Assembly (NCBI RefSeq): GCF_014205255.1
Contig: NZ_JACHNE010000001.1
Coordinates: 6,386,001-6,450,000 of the forward strand
DNA length: 64,000 nt
Source: Streptomyces caelestis
GTDB lineage: Bacteria; Actinomycetota; Actinomycetes; Streptomycetales; Streptomycetaceae
Reading direction: 5' to 3'
How positions within the stretch are numbered: the first letter of the stretch is position 1; the number at the start of each line of letters is the position of its first letter. Below, piece after piece: positions 49,746 to 57,478 of the stretch. The notes under the pieces are model-generated. The model saw nothing but the letters and a program-made list of their open reading frames with translations, had not been told where the DNA came from and made no database searches. Made by a program: the position numbers and the translations under genes.

Positions 49746-51857
49746 ATGAACCCCATCTCCCAGCCCGACGACCACGCCACGACGCCGGGACGAGGCTCTG
49801 CTGAGGTCCGGGCTTCGGGGACGGCGGCGAATGCGGTGAACGCTGCGAACGCGGTCGACATGGCCAATGCGGTGAACGCGGCAGGCCCGGCTGTCCCGTG
49901 TCAGAGGCCTGAGGCGAGGGACGGCGAGGCGAGGGACGGTGAGGTGCGGGGCGATGAGACGAGGGCTGGGCGAGCCACCGTCGATGTCCTGGAGTGTCCC
50001 GAGCCGCACGCCATCGCCCAGGCGGCTGCCGTCGAGACGCTGCTCCGCTGCTGGGTGCGCGAGACGAACCAGCCCGCCCCCGCCGACGGCACCCTCCGTA
50101 TCCCCCTTGCCGCCAGCGGCACGGCCCTGCTCGTCCCCGTCCGTTACTGGTCCCCGACGGGCTGGCACCGCTTCGGTCTCCCGCGTCTGGCCGACGCTCC
50201 CGTGCACGCCCCACCGGCCGACGCCGTCACGGTCGCCGCTCTGCTCTCCAGGGAGACGCCCCCAGACGGCCACGGAAACGGTAACGGCGACAGTAACGGC
50301 GACGGCGACGGCGTCGGACTCGTCGCGGGCGTTGCCGACTCCCTCCGCCGCGTCACCTCCTTCCTCAGCGACCGCCGTGAACACCCGGTCGACGGCCCCG
50401 ACCTCTTCCTGACCGCGGAACAGTCACTCCTCCTCGGACACCCCTTGCACCCGACCCCGAAGAGCCGCGAGGGTCTCTCCGAGGCCGAAGCCCGCCTGTA
50501 CTCGCCCGAGTTGCGCGGATCCTTCTCCCTGCACTGGATGGCTGTCGCCCCCTCCGTCCTCGCCACCGACTCCGCCTGGACCGAACGCGGCCGCCCTGTC
50601 GCCGCGGCCCGACTCACCGCACGCCTGGCCGGGACCGACCTGCCGCTGCCGGACGGGTACGCACTACTGCCCCTGCACCCCTGGCAGGCCAGCGAGCTCC
50701 GGCACCGCCCGGAGACCGCTGCCCTGCTCGACAGCGGACTGCTCCGCGACCTCGGCACCCACGGCACTCCCTGGCACCCCACCTCCTCCGTACGAACCGT
50801 CTACCAAACCGGTGCCCCCGCGATGCTCAAGCTGTCGCTGGGCCTGCGTATCACCAACTCCCGTCGCGAGAACCTCCGCAAGGAACTCCACCGCGGCGTC
50901 GAGGTCCACCGCCTGCTCCGCAGCGGACTCGCGCAGCAGTGGCGGGCCGTGCATCCGTGCTTCGACATCGTTCGCGACCCGGCATGGATCGCTGTCGATG
51001 GATCCGGTGGATCCGGTGGATTCAACGGATCGGACCGATTCAACGGATCGGACGGATTCGATGGATCCGGTGGTGCCGACAGCTTCCCCTTGCCCGGACT
51101 GGACGTGGTGATCCGCCACAACCCGTTCAGCCCTTCGGACGCTGTCTCCTGCGTCGCCGGCCTCGTCTCGCCGCGCCCGTGCTCCCCCGCTCGGGCGGGA
51201 ACCACTCCCGACCGCCCGGAGGTCCACGGCCCGGTCCTCCGGTCCCGGCTGGCCGAGGTCGTCACGCGTCTCGCTCGCCGGACCGGCCGGCCCCGCGGAG
51301 CCGTCTCCACCCAGTGGTTCCTGTGCTACCTCGAGCACGTCGTGCGTCCCGTCCTGTGGCTCGACGGTGAGGCCGGCATCGCCCTGGAGGCTCACCAGCA
51401 GAACACCCTGCTCCTGCTGGACACCGACGGATGGCCCACGGGCGGCCGCTACCGCGACAACCAGGGCTACTACTTCCGCGAGTCCCGGCGCGCGGACCTC
51501 GACGCCCGGCTGCCCGGCATCGGGGAGCGGAGCGACACGTTCGTCCGCGACGAGGTCACCGACGAGCGCTTCTCCTACTACCTGGCGGTCAACAACGTCC
51601 TCGGCCTCATCGGCGCGTTCGGCTCGCAGGGGCTGGCCGACGAGCGGCCGCTGCTCGCCGCCTTCCGCCGTTTCCTCGGAAACGCCGCCTCCGGCCCGGC
51701 CCGGCTGAGCTCCTCGCTGCCGGCCCGGCTGCTGGACTCACCCGTCCTGCGCAGCAAGGCCAACCTGCTGACCCGGTTCCACGACCTCGACGAACTCGTC
51801 GGCCCGGTCGACACCCAGTCCGTCTACGTCACCATCGCCAACCCCCTGTACTGCTGA
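49746..51857 (+). CDS. IucA/IucC-family NIS siderophore synthetase
   Basis: An NRPS-independent siderophore (NIS) synthetase of 703 residues; family members are usually about 580-620. It adenylates a carboxylate such as citrate and condenses it with an amine. Family motifs: LLLGHPLHPTPKSREGLSEA, LLPLHPWQASELRHR, MLKLSLGLRITNSRREN near residue 360-375, TQWFLCYLEHVVRPVLWLDG, HQQNTLLLLDTDGWP and RYRDNQGYYFRESR near 565-578. Two low-complexity parts explain the extra length: an Ala/Asn/Val-rich N-terminus (residues about 15-60) and a Gly/Ser/Asp/Phe insertion near 418-444 coded by tandem repeats. It is the core of the three-gene locus; no export, hydroxylase or receptor gene is beside it. Confidence 0.92.
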   Translation: MNPISQPDDHATTPGRGSAEVRASGTAANAVNAANAVDMANAVNAAGPAVPCQRPEARDGEARDGEVRGDETRAGRATVDVLECPEPHAIAQAAAVETLLRCWVRETNQPAPADGTLRIPLAASGTALLVPVRYWSPTGWHRFGLPRLADAPVHAPPADAVTVAALLSRETPPDGHGNGNGDSNGDGDGVGLVAGVADSLRRVTSFLSDRREHPVDGPDLFLTAEQSLLLGHPLHPTPKSREGLSEAEARLYSPELRGSFSLHWMAVAPSVLATDSAWTERGRPVAAARLTARLAGTDLPLPDGYALLPLHPWQASELRHRPETAALLDSGLLRDLGTHGTPWHPTSSVRTVYQTGAPAMLKLSLGLRITNSRRENLRKELHRGVEVHRLLRSGLAQQWRAVHPCFDIVRDPAWIAVDGSGGSGGFNGSDRFNGSDGFDGSGGADSFPLPGLDVVIRHNPFSPSDAVSCVAGLVSPRPCSPARAGTTPDRPEVHGPVLRSRLAEVVTRLARRTGRPRGAVSTQWFLCYLEHVVRPVLWLDGEAGIALEAHQQNTLLLLDTDGWPTGGRYRDNQGYYFRESRRADLDARLPGIGERSDTFVRDEVTDERFSYYLAVNNVLGLIGAFGSQGLADERPLLAAFRRFLGNAASGPARLSSSLPARLLDSPVLRSKANLLTRFHDLDELVGPVDTQSVYVTIANPLYC
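51001..51075 (+). repeat. Tandem GGATCCGGTGGATTCAACGG-type repeats inside the synthetase gene
   Basis: A run of 12- to 15-base units built on GGATCSGRYGGATTCRA, coding for GSGG, FNGSD and FDGSGG. It adds a flexible Gly/Ser/Asn/Asp loop about residues 418-444 of the synthetase. The low G/C third positions differ from the gene around it. Confidence 0.8.
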
Positions 51858-51939
51858 TCACCCTGACCGTCCCCCGACCACAACCGACCTCCTTCATCCC
51901 TGAGGACACGCATCACTTCCTTCCTGAGAGGAGCGTTTG

Positions 51940-52896
51940 GTGCCTTCCGCCGACCCGACCACCCACACCGGTACCGCTGTCCCCGCCACGGCCGATGCCG
52001 ACGACACCGGGGCCGGCTCCCACGCCCGCTTCGATGCCTGTTCCGATGTCGACTCCAGCGCGGGAACCGACGCGGACCCCGGTGCGGATCCCGGTGCCGC
52101 TTCCGGTGCGAACGGTCACGGCGAAGACACCATGGACCTCCGGCTCCCGGACGAAGTCCTCGCCCTCATCGCGGACCAGGCGTCCGACAGCCAGGGAGCG
52201 CGGCGGCCGGGCCAGGACACGGCACAGCCCTCCGTCTCCATCACCGCGCCCCGTGAGGCCTCGGTTCCCTCGGTGCCCTCCGTCTCCTGGGCCCCCTCCG
52301 TCCCCTCCAATCTCGCGACCGAGGACGATCTCCTCGACCGTGTCGCCGACTGGGGCCCGACCGGCACACCCCTGGGCGTCTTCCACCTCGTCCCCGTGCG
52401 CGTCGAACGTGATCTTCCGCTCATCAGCCGCTGGATGAACGACCCCGCCGCCGCGGCTTTCTGGGAGCTGTCCGGGCCCCAGCGCGTGACCGAGGAGCAC
52501 GTGCTGGCCCAGCTAGCGGGGGACGGACGCAGCGTGCCGTGCATCGGCGTGCTGGGCGGAACGCCGATGAGCTACTGGGAGATCTACCGGGCGGACCTGG
52601 ATCCGCTGGCCCGCCACTACCCGGCCCGGCCTCACGACACGGGTCTCCACCTGCTGGTGGGTGCGGTCACCAACCGTGGGCGTGGTCTCGGCGGTCTGTT
52701 GCTTCGAGCCGTGGCCGATCTCGTATTCGCGCAGCGGCCCTCCTGCGCACGTGTCGTCGCTGAACCCGACCTTCGCAACACCCCCTCCATCGCCGCCTTC
52801 CTGACCGCCGGCTTCCGGTTCTCCGCCGAGGTCGACCTGCCCGACAAGCGGGCCGCCCTCATGGTCCGAGACCGGTCCCTTCGGCATCTGCTGTAG
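51940..52896 (+). CDS. IucB/RhbD-type siderophore acyltransferase (GNAT)
   Basis: A 318-residue protein from GTG 51940, with GAGAGGAG just upstream. The C-terminal ~170 residues are a GNAT of the siderophore-acetylase type: FHLVPVRVERDLPLISRWMN, DPAAAAFWELSGPQRVTEEH, TPMSYWEIYRADLDPLARHY and GLGGLLLRAVADLVFA, ending in NTPSIAAFLTAGFRF. The conserved [W/Y]EIYR and DTGLHLL motifs match IucB/RhbD, which acetylate N-hydroxylysine-type amines. The first ~110 residues are Thr/Ala/Asp/Ser-rich low complexity with no fold visible. It lies 82 bases after the synthetase and is likely in the same operon. Confidence 0.88.
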   Translation: MPSADPTTHTGTAVPATADADDTGAGSHARFDACSDVDSSAGTDADPGADPGAASGANGHGEDTMDLRLPDEVLALIADQASDSQGARRPGQDTAQPSVSITAPREASVPSVPSVSWAPSVPSNLATEDDLLDRVADWGPTGTPLGVFHLVPVRVERDLPLISRWMNDPAAAAFWELSGPQRVTEEHVLAQLAGDGRSVPCIGVLGGTPMSYWEIYRADLDPLARHYPARPHDTGLHLLVGAVTNRGRGLGGLLLRAVADLVFAQRPSCARVVAEPDLRNTPSIAAFLTAGFRFSAEVDLPDKRAALMVRDRSLRHLL

Positions 52897-53207
52897 CGCT
52901 GTGTCACCGCGCCATCACTCATTGAACGCGGAGCGTGCCGCCGCGGTTCCCGCTCATGCCGCAGAGATATTTCGAGCCGCTCGCCTGCCCACGCGTACCG
53001 CCACGGCACACGGCCGCGACCCGTTCCGCCCCGCCCCACCCACAGCTCGCACCGCCCCACTCGTCCCGAACCGGTCACGTCCCCCGGGACACCGCCCCCG
53101 TCCGCCCGTCCGACCCACCCCACCGAGGAGCCGAAGGTCTTGATCCCGTCCCCCGTCCCCGCCTTGATCACCCGTTTGTCAGTGCTGGGTCGTAGGGTGG
53201 TCGCGCT
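52897..53207. other. Gene-free gap between siderophore-like locus and helicase
   Basis: 311 bases without a convincing gene. The stretch is C-rich on the top strand, with many CCGC and CACC runs, and has no strong hairpin. The 50 bases before the helicase ATG at 53208 are likely its promoter, but I see no LexA-type box in it. Confidence 0.6.
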
Positions 53208-55184
53208 ATGACGAAGCCCTCACTCCCCGAACTCCTGCATGCTGCCGTCACTGCCGTCGGCGGTACGGAGCGCCCCGGTCAGGTGGCCATGGCCGAAGCC
53301 GTCGCAGAGGCGATCGACAACGGCTCCCATCTCCTGGTCCAAGCCGGCACCGGCACCGGCAAGTCGCTGGGCTACCTGGTGCCCGCGCTGGCGCACGGGG
53401 AGCGTGTGGTCGTCGCGACCGCCACCCTGGCCCTCCAGCGCCAGCTGGTGGAGCGCGACCTGCCGAGAACGGTCGAGTCGCTGCACCCTCTGCTGCGCCG
53501 CCGCCCGGAGTTCGCGATGCTGAAGGGCCGGTCGAACTACCTGTGCCTGCACCGCCTGCACGAGGGTGTCCCGCAGGACGAGGAGGAGGGCCTCTTCGAC
53601 CAGTTCGAGGCGGCCGCGCCCACCAGCAAGCTGGGCCAGGACCTGCTGCGGGTGCGCGACTGGGCCGACGAGACCGAGACTGGCGACCGTGACGACCTCA
53701 CACCCGGCATCTCGGACCGGGCCTGGGCCCAGGTGTCGGTGTCGTCGAGGGAGTGCCTGGGCGCCTCGAAATGCGCCTACGGTGCGGAATGCTTCGCCGA
53801 GATGGCCCGTGAGCGCGCCAAGCTCTCCGAGGTCGTCGTCACCAATCACGCACTGCTCGCGATCGACGCCATCGAGGGCGCCCCGGTCCTTCCGCAGCAC
53901 GAGGTGCTGATCGTCGACGAGGCTCATGAGCTGGTCTCGCGCGTCACCGGAGTCGCCACCGGGGAGCTCTCCCCCGGCCAGGTCAACCGTGCGGTGCGCC
54001 GGGCCGCGAAACTCGTCAACGAGAAGGCGGCGGACCAGCTCCAGACCGCGGCCGAGGGTTTCGAACGGCTGATGGAGCTCGCGCTGCCGGGCCGCCTCGA
54101 GGAGATCCCCGAGGACCTCGGCTACGCCCTCATGGCACTGCGCGACGCGTGCCGCACCGTCATTTCCGCCATCGGCACGACCCGCGACAAGTCCGTCCAG
54201 GACGAGGACGCGGTCCGCAAGCAGGCGCTGGCGTCCGTGGAGAACGTGCACGACGTGGCGGAGCGGATCACGAACGGCTCCGAATGGGACGTGGTCTGGT
54301 ACGAGCGCCACGATCGTTTCGGTGCCTCGCTGCGCGTCGCCCCCATGTCCGTCTCGGGACTGCTGCGGGAGAAGCTCTTCGCGGACCGCTCCGTGGTCCT
54401 GACTTCGGCGACACTGAAGCTGGGCGGCGACTTCAACGGGGTCGGTGCTTCCCTCGGACTCGCTCCCGAAGGGACCGAGGGCGATGACTTCCCGCAGTGG
54501 AAGGGCATCGACGTCGGCTCGCCCTTCGACTACCGCAAGCAGGGCATCCTGTACGTCGCGAAGCACCTGGCGCGCCCCGCGCGGGACGGCGACCGCGGGG
54601 ACATGCTCGACGAGCTCACGGAGCTGATCCAAGCGGCGGGCGGCCGCACCCTGGGCCTGTTCTCCTCGATGCGGGGTGCGCAGCTGGCCGCCGAGGAACT
54701 GCGTTCCCGGATCCCGGAGTTTCCGATCCTCCTCCAGGGCGAGGAGACGCTCGGCGAGCTCATCAAGAACTTCGCGGCCGACCCGAAGACCTGCCTGTTC
54801 GGCACCCTGTCGCTGTGGCAGGGGGTGGACGTCCCCGGACCCAGCTGCCAGCTGGTCGTCATGGACAAGATTCCGTTCCCGCGGCCGGACGACCCCCTGA
54901 TGAGCGCCCGCCAGAAGGCCGTGGAGGACGCGGGCGGCAACGGCTTCATGGCGGTCGCCGCCACCCACGCCGCGCTCCTCATGGCCCAGGGCGCCGGCCG
55001 TCTCGTCCGGGCGTCGGGCGACCGTGGTGTGGTCGCCGTGCTGGATCAGCGTCTGGCGACGGCCCGGTACGGGGGCTACCTGAAGGCGTCACTGCCCGAC
55101 TTCTGGTACACGACGGACCGTAACCAGGTGCGGAAGTCGCTGGCGGTGATCGACGCGGCGGCGAAGCAGGCGGAAGCCGACTGA
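53208..55184 (+). CDS. DinG/XPD-type Fe-S ATP-dependent DNA helicase
   Basis: A 658-residue superfamily 2 helicase with 5'-3' polarity, of the DinG/YoaA type. Walker A is QAGTGTGKSLGYLVPALAHG near residue 45. The Fe-S cluster cysteines lie in NYLCLHRLHEGV and in SSRECLGASKCAYGAECFAE. The DEAH box is VLIVDEAHELVSRVTGVATG near residue 237. Later motifs are VLTSATLKLGGDF, LGLFSSMRGAQLAAEELRSR, WQGVDVPGPSCQLVV and QGAGRLVRASGDRGVVAVLD (motif VI). It unwinds R-loops and G-quadruplex or repair structures. lexA is convergent just downstream; I see no LexA box in its own promoter, so direct SOS control is not visible. Confidence 0.92.
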   Translation: MTKPSLPELLHAAVTAVGGTERPGQVAMAEAVAEAIDNGSHLLVQAGTGTGKSLGYLVPALAHGERVVVATATLALQRQLVERDLPRTVESLHPLLRRRPEFAMLKGRSNYLCLHRLHEGVPQDEEEGLFDQFEAAAPTSKLGQDLLRVRDWADETETGDRDDLTPGISDRAWAQVSVSSRECLGASKCAYGAECFAEMARERAKLSEVVVTNHALLAIDAIEGAPVLPQHEVLIVDEAHELVSRVTGVATGELSPGQVNRAVRRAAKLVNEKAADQLQTAAEGFERLMELALPGRLEEIPEDLGYALMALRDACRTVISAIGTTRDKSVQDEDAVRKQALASVENVHDVAERITNGSEWDVVWYERHDRFGASLRVAPMSVSGLLREKLFADRSVVLTSATLKLGGDFNGVGASLGLAPEGTEGDDFPQWKGIDVGSPFDYRKQGILYVAKHLARPARDGDRGDMLDELTELIQAAGGRTLGLFSSMRGAQLAAEELRSRIPEFPILLQGEETLGELIKNFAADPKTCLFGTLSLWQGVDVPGPSCQLVVMDKIPFPRPDDPLMSARQKAVEDAGGNGFMAVAATHAALLMAQGAGRLVRASGDRGVVAVLDQRLATARYGGYLKASLPDFWYTTDRNQVRKSLAVIDAAAKQAEAD

Positions 55185-55275
55185 GCCTCGGGATCGGCCT
55201 GCGGCGACGGAGCCGCGGGCCGACTCCGCCCCGCGGTTCGGGTCCGGACAACGCGTACCGGGCCCGGACAGCGCA

Positions 55276-55309
55276 GGGCCCCGGAACCGGCGCAGGGGTC
55301 CCGGGGCCC
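55276..55309. terminator. Hairpin between the convergent helicase and lexA genes
   Basis: GGGCCCCGGAACC (55276-55288) and GGTCCCGGGGCCC (55297-55309) pair at 12 of 13 positions with an 8-base loop. It lies 91 bases after the helicase stop and 46 bases past the lexA stop, and can end both transcripts. Confidence 0.75.
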
Positions 55310-55355
55310 GGTCAGAGGGCGGGCCGACCGGGCCCACCCGACGCGGTGCGCGGTG

Positions 55356-56135
55356 TCAGACGCGGCGCAGTACGGCCACCACCTTGCCGAGGATGGTCGC
55401 GTCATCGCCGGGGATCGGCTCGTAGGCCGCGTTGTGCGGGAGGAGCCAGACGTGGCCGTCCTCGCGCTTGAAGCGCTTGACGGTGGCTTCTCCGTCGAGC
55501 ATCGCGGCCACGATGTCGCCGTTCTCGGCGACCGGCTGACGGCGGACCGTGACCCAGTCGCCGTCGCAGATGGCGGCCTCGATCATCGAGTCACCGACGA
55601 CCTTCAGGACGAACAGCTCTCCGTCGCCGACGAGCTGGCGGGGGAGGGGGAAGACATCCTCGACGGACTCCTCAGCGAGGATCGGTCCACCGGCGGCGAT
55701 GCGGCCGACCAGCGGGACGTACGACGCGGCCGGCTTGCCCGCCGTGTCCGTGGGCTGCACGGAGGCGGCCTGGTCGGAACCGCGCACCTCATAGGCGCGC
55801 GGGCGGTGCGGGTCACGGCGCAGGAAGCCCTTGCGCTCCAGTGCCATCAGCTGATGTGCCACGGAAGACGTGCTGGACAGGCCGACGGCCTGGCCGATCT
55901 CGCGCATCGACGGCGGGTAGCCGCGCCGTTGCACCGAGTCCCTGATGACCTCGATCACGCGACGCTGGCGGTCGGTGAGTCCGGAACTGTCCGCCCGGAT
56001 GCCGGGAGGTCGTCCCGGCAGGGAGCGCTTGTGCGCCTCCGGGGTCGTGGCTTCGTTCATCGCGTGCACCGGCTCCAGTCGGCCCTGGGAGCGCTCCTGG
56101 GCTGTGATGGCGGCACTGTCTGCGGTGGTGGTCAC
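55356..56135 (-). CDS. lexA: SOS repressor LexA
   Basis: A 259-residue repressor from GTG 56135 with GAGAGGGG upstream; an ATG (MNEATTPEAHKRSLPG) 25 codons later is possible. The winged HTH is GYPPSMREIGQAVGLSSTSS. The cleavage site Ala-Gly is in VGRIAAGGPILAEE. The protease dyad is Ser in VVGDSMIEAAICDGD and Lys in DGEATVKRFKRE. RecA filaments on single-stranded DNA trigger self-cleavage and free the SOS genes. Compared with E. coli (202 residues) it has a ~45-residue N-terminal extension and a longer linker, as usual for Streptomyces. It represses itself through the box upstream. Confidence 0.97.
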   Translation of the reverse strand: MTTTADSAAITAQERSQGRLEPVHAMNEATTPEAHKRSLPGRPPGIRADSSGLTDRQRRVIEVIRDSVQRRGYPPSMREIGQAVGLSSTSSVAHQLMALERKGFLRRDPHRPRAYEVRGSDQAASVQPTDTAGKPAASYVPLVGRIAAGGPILAEESVEDVFPLPRQLVGDGELFVLKVVGDSMIEAAICDGDWVTVRRQPVAENGDIVAAMLDGEATVKRFKREDGHVWLLPHNAAYEPIPGDDATILGKVVAVLRRV

Positions 56136-56194
56136 GTCGGCCCCTCTCGATGGTCTCCCTGCTGGACAACGGTAGTTGCTTTCGAAAGGTTGCG

Positions 56195-56210
56195 CCAAAC
56201 ACACGTTCGA
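56195..56210 (-). promoter_or_regulatory. LexA box upstream of lexA
   Basis: On the minus strand TCGAAC-GTGT-GTTTGG (top-strand 56195-56210). One half (TCGAAC) is perfect, the other matches four of six bases of GTTCGA. It lies 60 bases upstream of the lexA GTG, in a position fit for self-repression. A second A/T-rich stretch (GTTGCTTTCGAAAGG, near 56176-56189) lies between it and the start. Confidence 0.8.
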
Positions 56211-56601
56211 GTGAAAAATCGCGAATCGCCTGACGCGATCATGTGTCCGGGTGTATTGGCTACCGCTCCACCTGGTGGGCAAAAGCGCCCATTGCTGTAC
56301 TCTTCACCGCCGGGGTGATCGCCTCGGGGCTGTTGCCCCAGTCTGCCATCAGGCATTCCCCTGCTTCGGGACCGGCCCTCATCTGTGCGGGAGTCCCACG
56401 TCCCCTCCTCGCGGCGCCCACGGTATCTCCGCATGTGCCGCAGCGATACGGCCGTGCGCGTGCGGGATGCGGCTGGAGAGTGCGGCCGGCGTGTTCCGCG
56501 GTACCGGTGCGGGCGTACGAGGCCGGCGCGACGGGGTCGGTCGCGCGTCACCTGCGGCTACGCATGCGACACGCGCGCACGGTGTGGATGTATGAGTCAA
56601 T

Positions 56602-56649
56602 CCCCACATCTAGTGGTTGGATTGCAGGAGCAGCCCACAAGTTGTGGTC
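56602..56649 (+). promoter_or_regulatory. Two NrdR boxes before nrdR-nrdJ
   Basis: Box 1 is CCCCACATCTAGTGGT (56602-56617) and box 2 CCCACAAGTTGTGGTC (56634-56649). Each is a near-palindrome of the ACA-N4-TGT type bound by NrdR, and their centres are 32 bases apart, about three helical turns, which is the spacing NrdR needs. Both lie about 105-155 bases upstream of the nrdR ATG. They imply that the operon is repressed when dATP is high. Confidence 0.85.
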
Positions 56650-56755
56650 CCCCGGGTCTTCGCGCCCATGGTCATCGCCTATGCTTGGGGCTGCTTCGTG
56701 GGGCGCGAGAGACCCAGCGAGGCTATTGAGTCTGCTGTGAGGAGGGTTGGAGTTC

Positions 56756-57316
56756 ATGCACTGTCCCTTCTGCAGGCACCCCGACAGCCGTGTCGTCGAC
56801 AGCCGTACGACCGACGACGGCACGTCGATCCGCAGGCGCCGCCAGTGCCCTGACTGCTCCCGTCGTTTCACGACCGTGGAGACGTGCTCGCTCATGGTGG
56901 TCAAGCGGTCCGGAGTCACCGAACCCTTCAGTCGCACCAAGATCATCAATGGTGTCCGCAAGGCGTGTCAGGGACGGCCGGTCACCGAGGACGCGCTCGC
57001 CCAGCTCGGCCAACGGGTCGAGGAGGCGGTGCGGGCCACCGGAAGCGCCGAGCTGACCACCCACGACGTGGGGCTGGCCATACTCGGCCCGCTGCAGGAG
57101 CTCGATCTCGTCGCGTATCTGCGATTCGCCTCCGTCTATCGGGCGTTCGACTCGCTCGAGGACTTCGAGGCGGCCATCGCGGAGCTCAGGGAAGAGCCGG
57201 GCCGCCCCGACGCGGACGACGGGGACCGCGACGACGCGGGGGCGGGGAGCCGGCAAGACGACCGCGGGCCCGGAGGGACGACACCCGTTCCCGAGCCCGC
57301 AGGCGCCGCCGACTGA
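56756..57316 (+). CDS. nrdR: Transcriptional repressor NrdR
   Basis: A 186-residue zinc- and nucleotide-binding repressor of ribonucleotide reductase genes. The N-terminal zinc ribbon is MHCPFCRHPDSRVVDSRTTD with a second CPDC pair and RRFTT (CxxC ... CxxC). The ATP-cone follows: VVKRSGVTEPFSRTKIINGV, then VGLAILGPLQELDLVAYLRF. The last ~40 residues are an Asp/Gly-rich tail beyond the usual ~150-160 residues. The start is ATG 56756 with GGAGGG 9 bases upstream. nrdJ follows after 162 bases, and the two NrdR boxes lie upstream. Confidence 0.96.
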   Translation: MHCPFCRHPDSRVVDSRTTDDGTSIRRRRQCPDCSRRFTTVETCSLMVVKRSGVTEPFSRTKIINGVRKACQGRPVTEDALAQLGQRVEEAVRATGSAELTTHDVGLAILGPLQELDLVAYLRFASVYRAFDSLEDFEAAIAELREEPGRPDADDGDRDDAGAGSRQDDRGPGGTTPVPEPAGAAD

Positions 57317-57478
57317 CCGGCGGGCCGGACCCGGACGGCAGCTCCGGGCCCGGCCGATCGGCGGCGATGAATAGACCTGTTGCGGGCGATGTGAGTGTGC
57401 CCGCGACACCAGACAGAACACCGTGCCACGGGAACAACGGGGCACTTCAGGGCGTTTTCGCCCGTACAGGGAGGCGGC

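Noticed and set aside
53150..53207. LexA box before the dinG-type helicase
   Set aside because: I looked for TCGAAC/GTTCGA halves and found none near the start; SOS control is not supported here.
56243..56740. 165-residue frame in the lexA-nrdR gap
   Set aside because: It runs across both NrdR boxes, has no ribosome site and its codon third-position bias is weak; I treat the region as non-coding.
57317..57478. Cobalamin riboswitch before nrdJ
   Set aside because: The 162-base gap shows no B12-box or long conserved structure; in Streptomyces the riboswitch precedes the class I genes.
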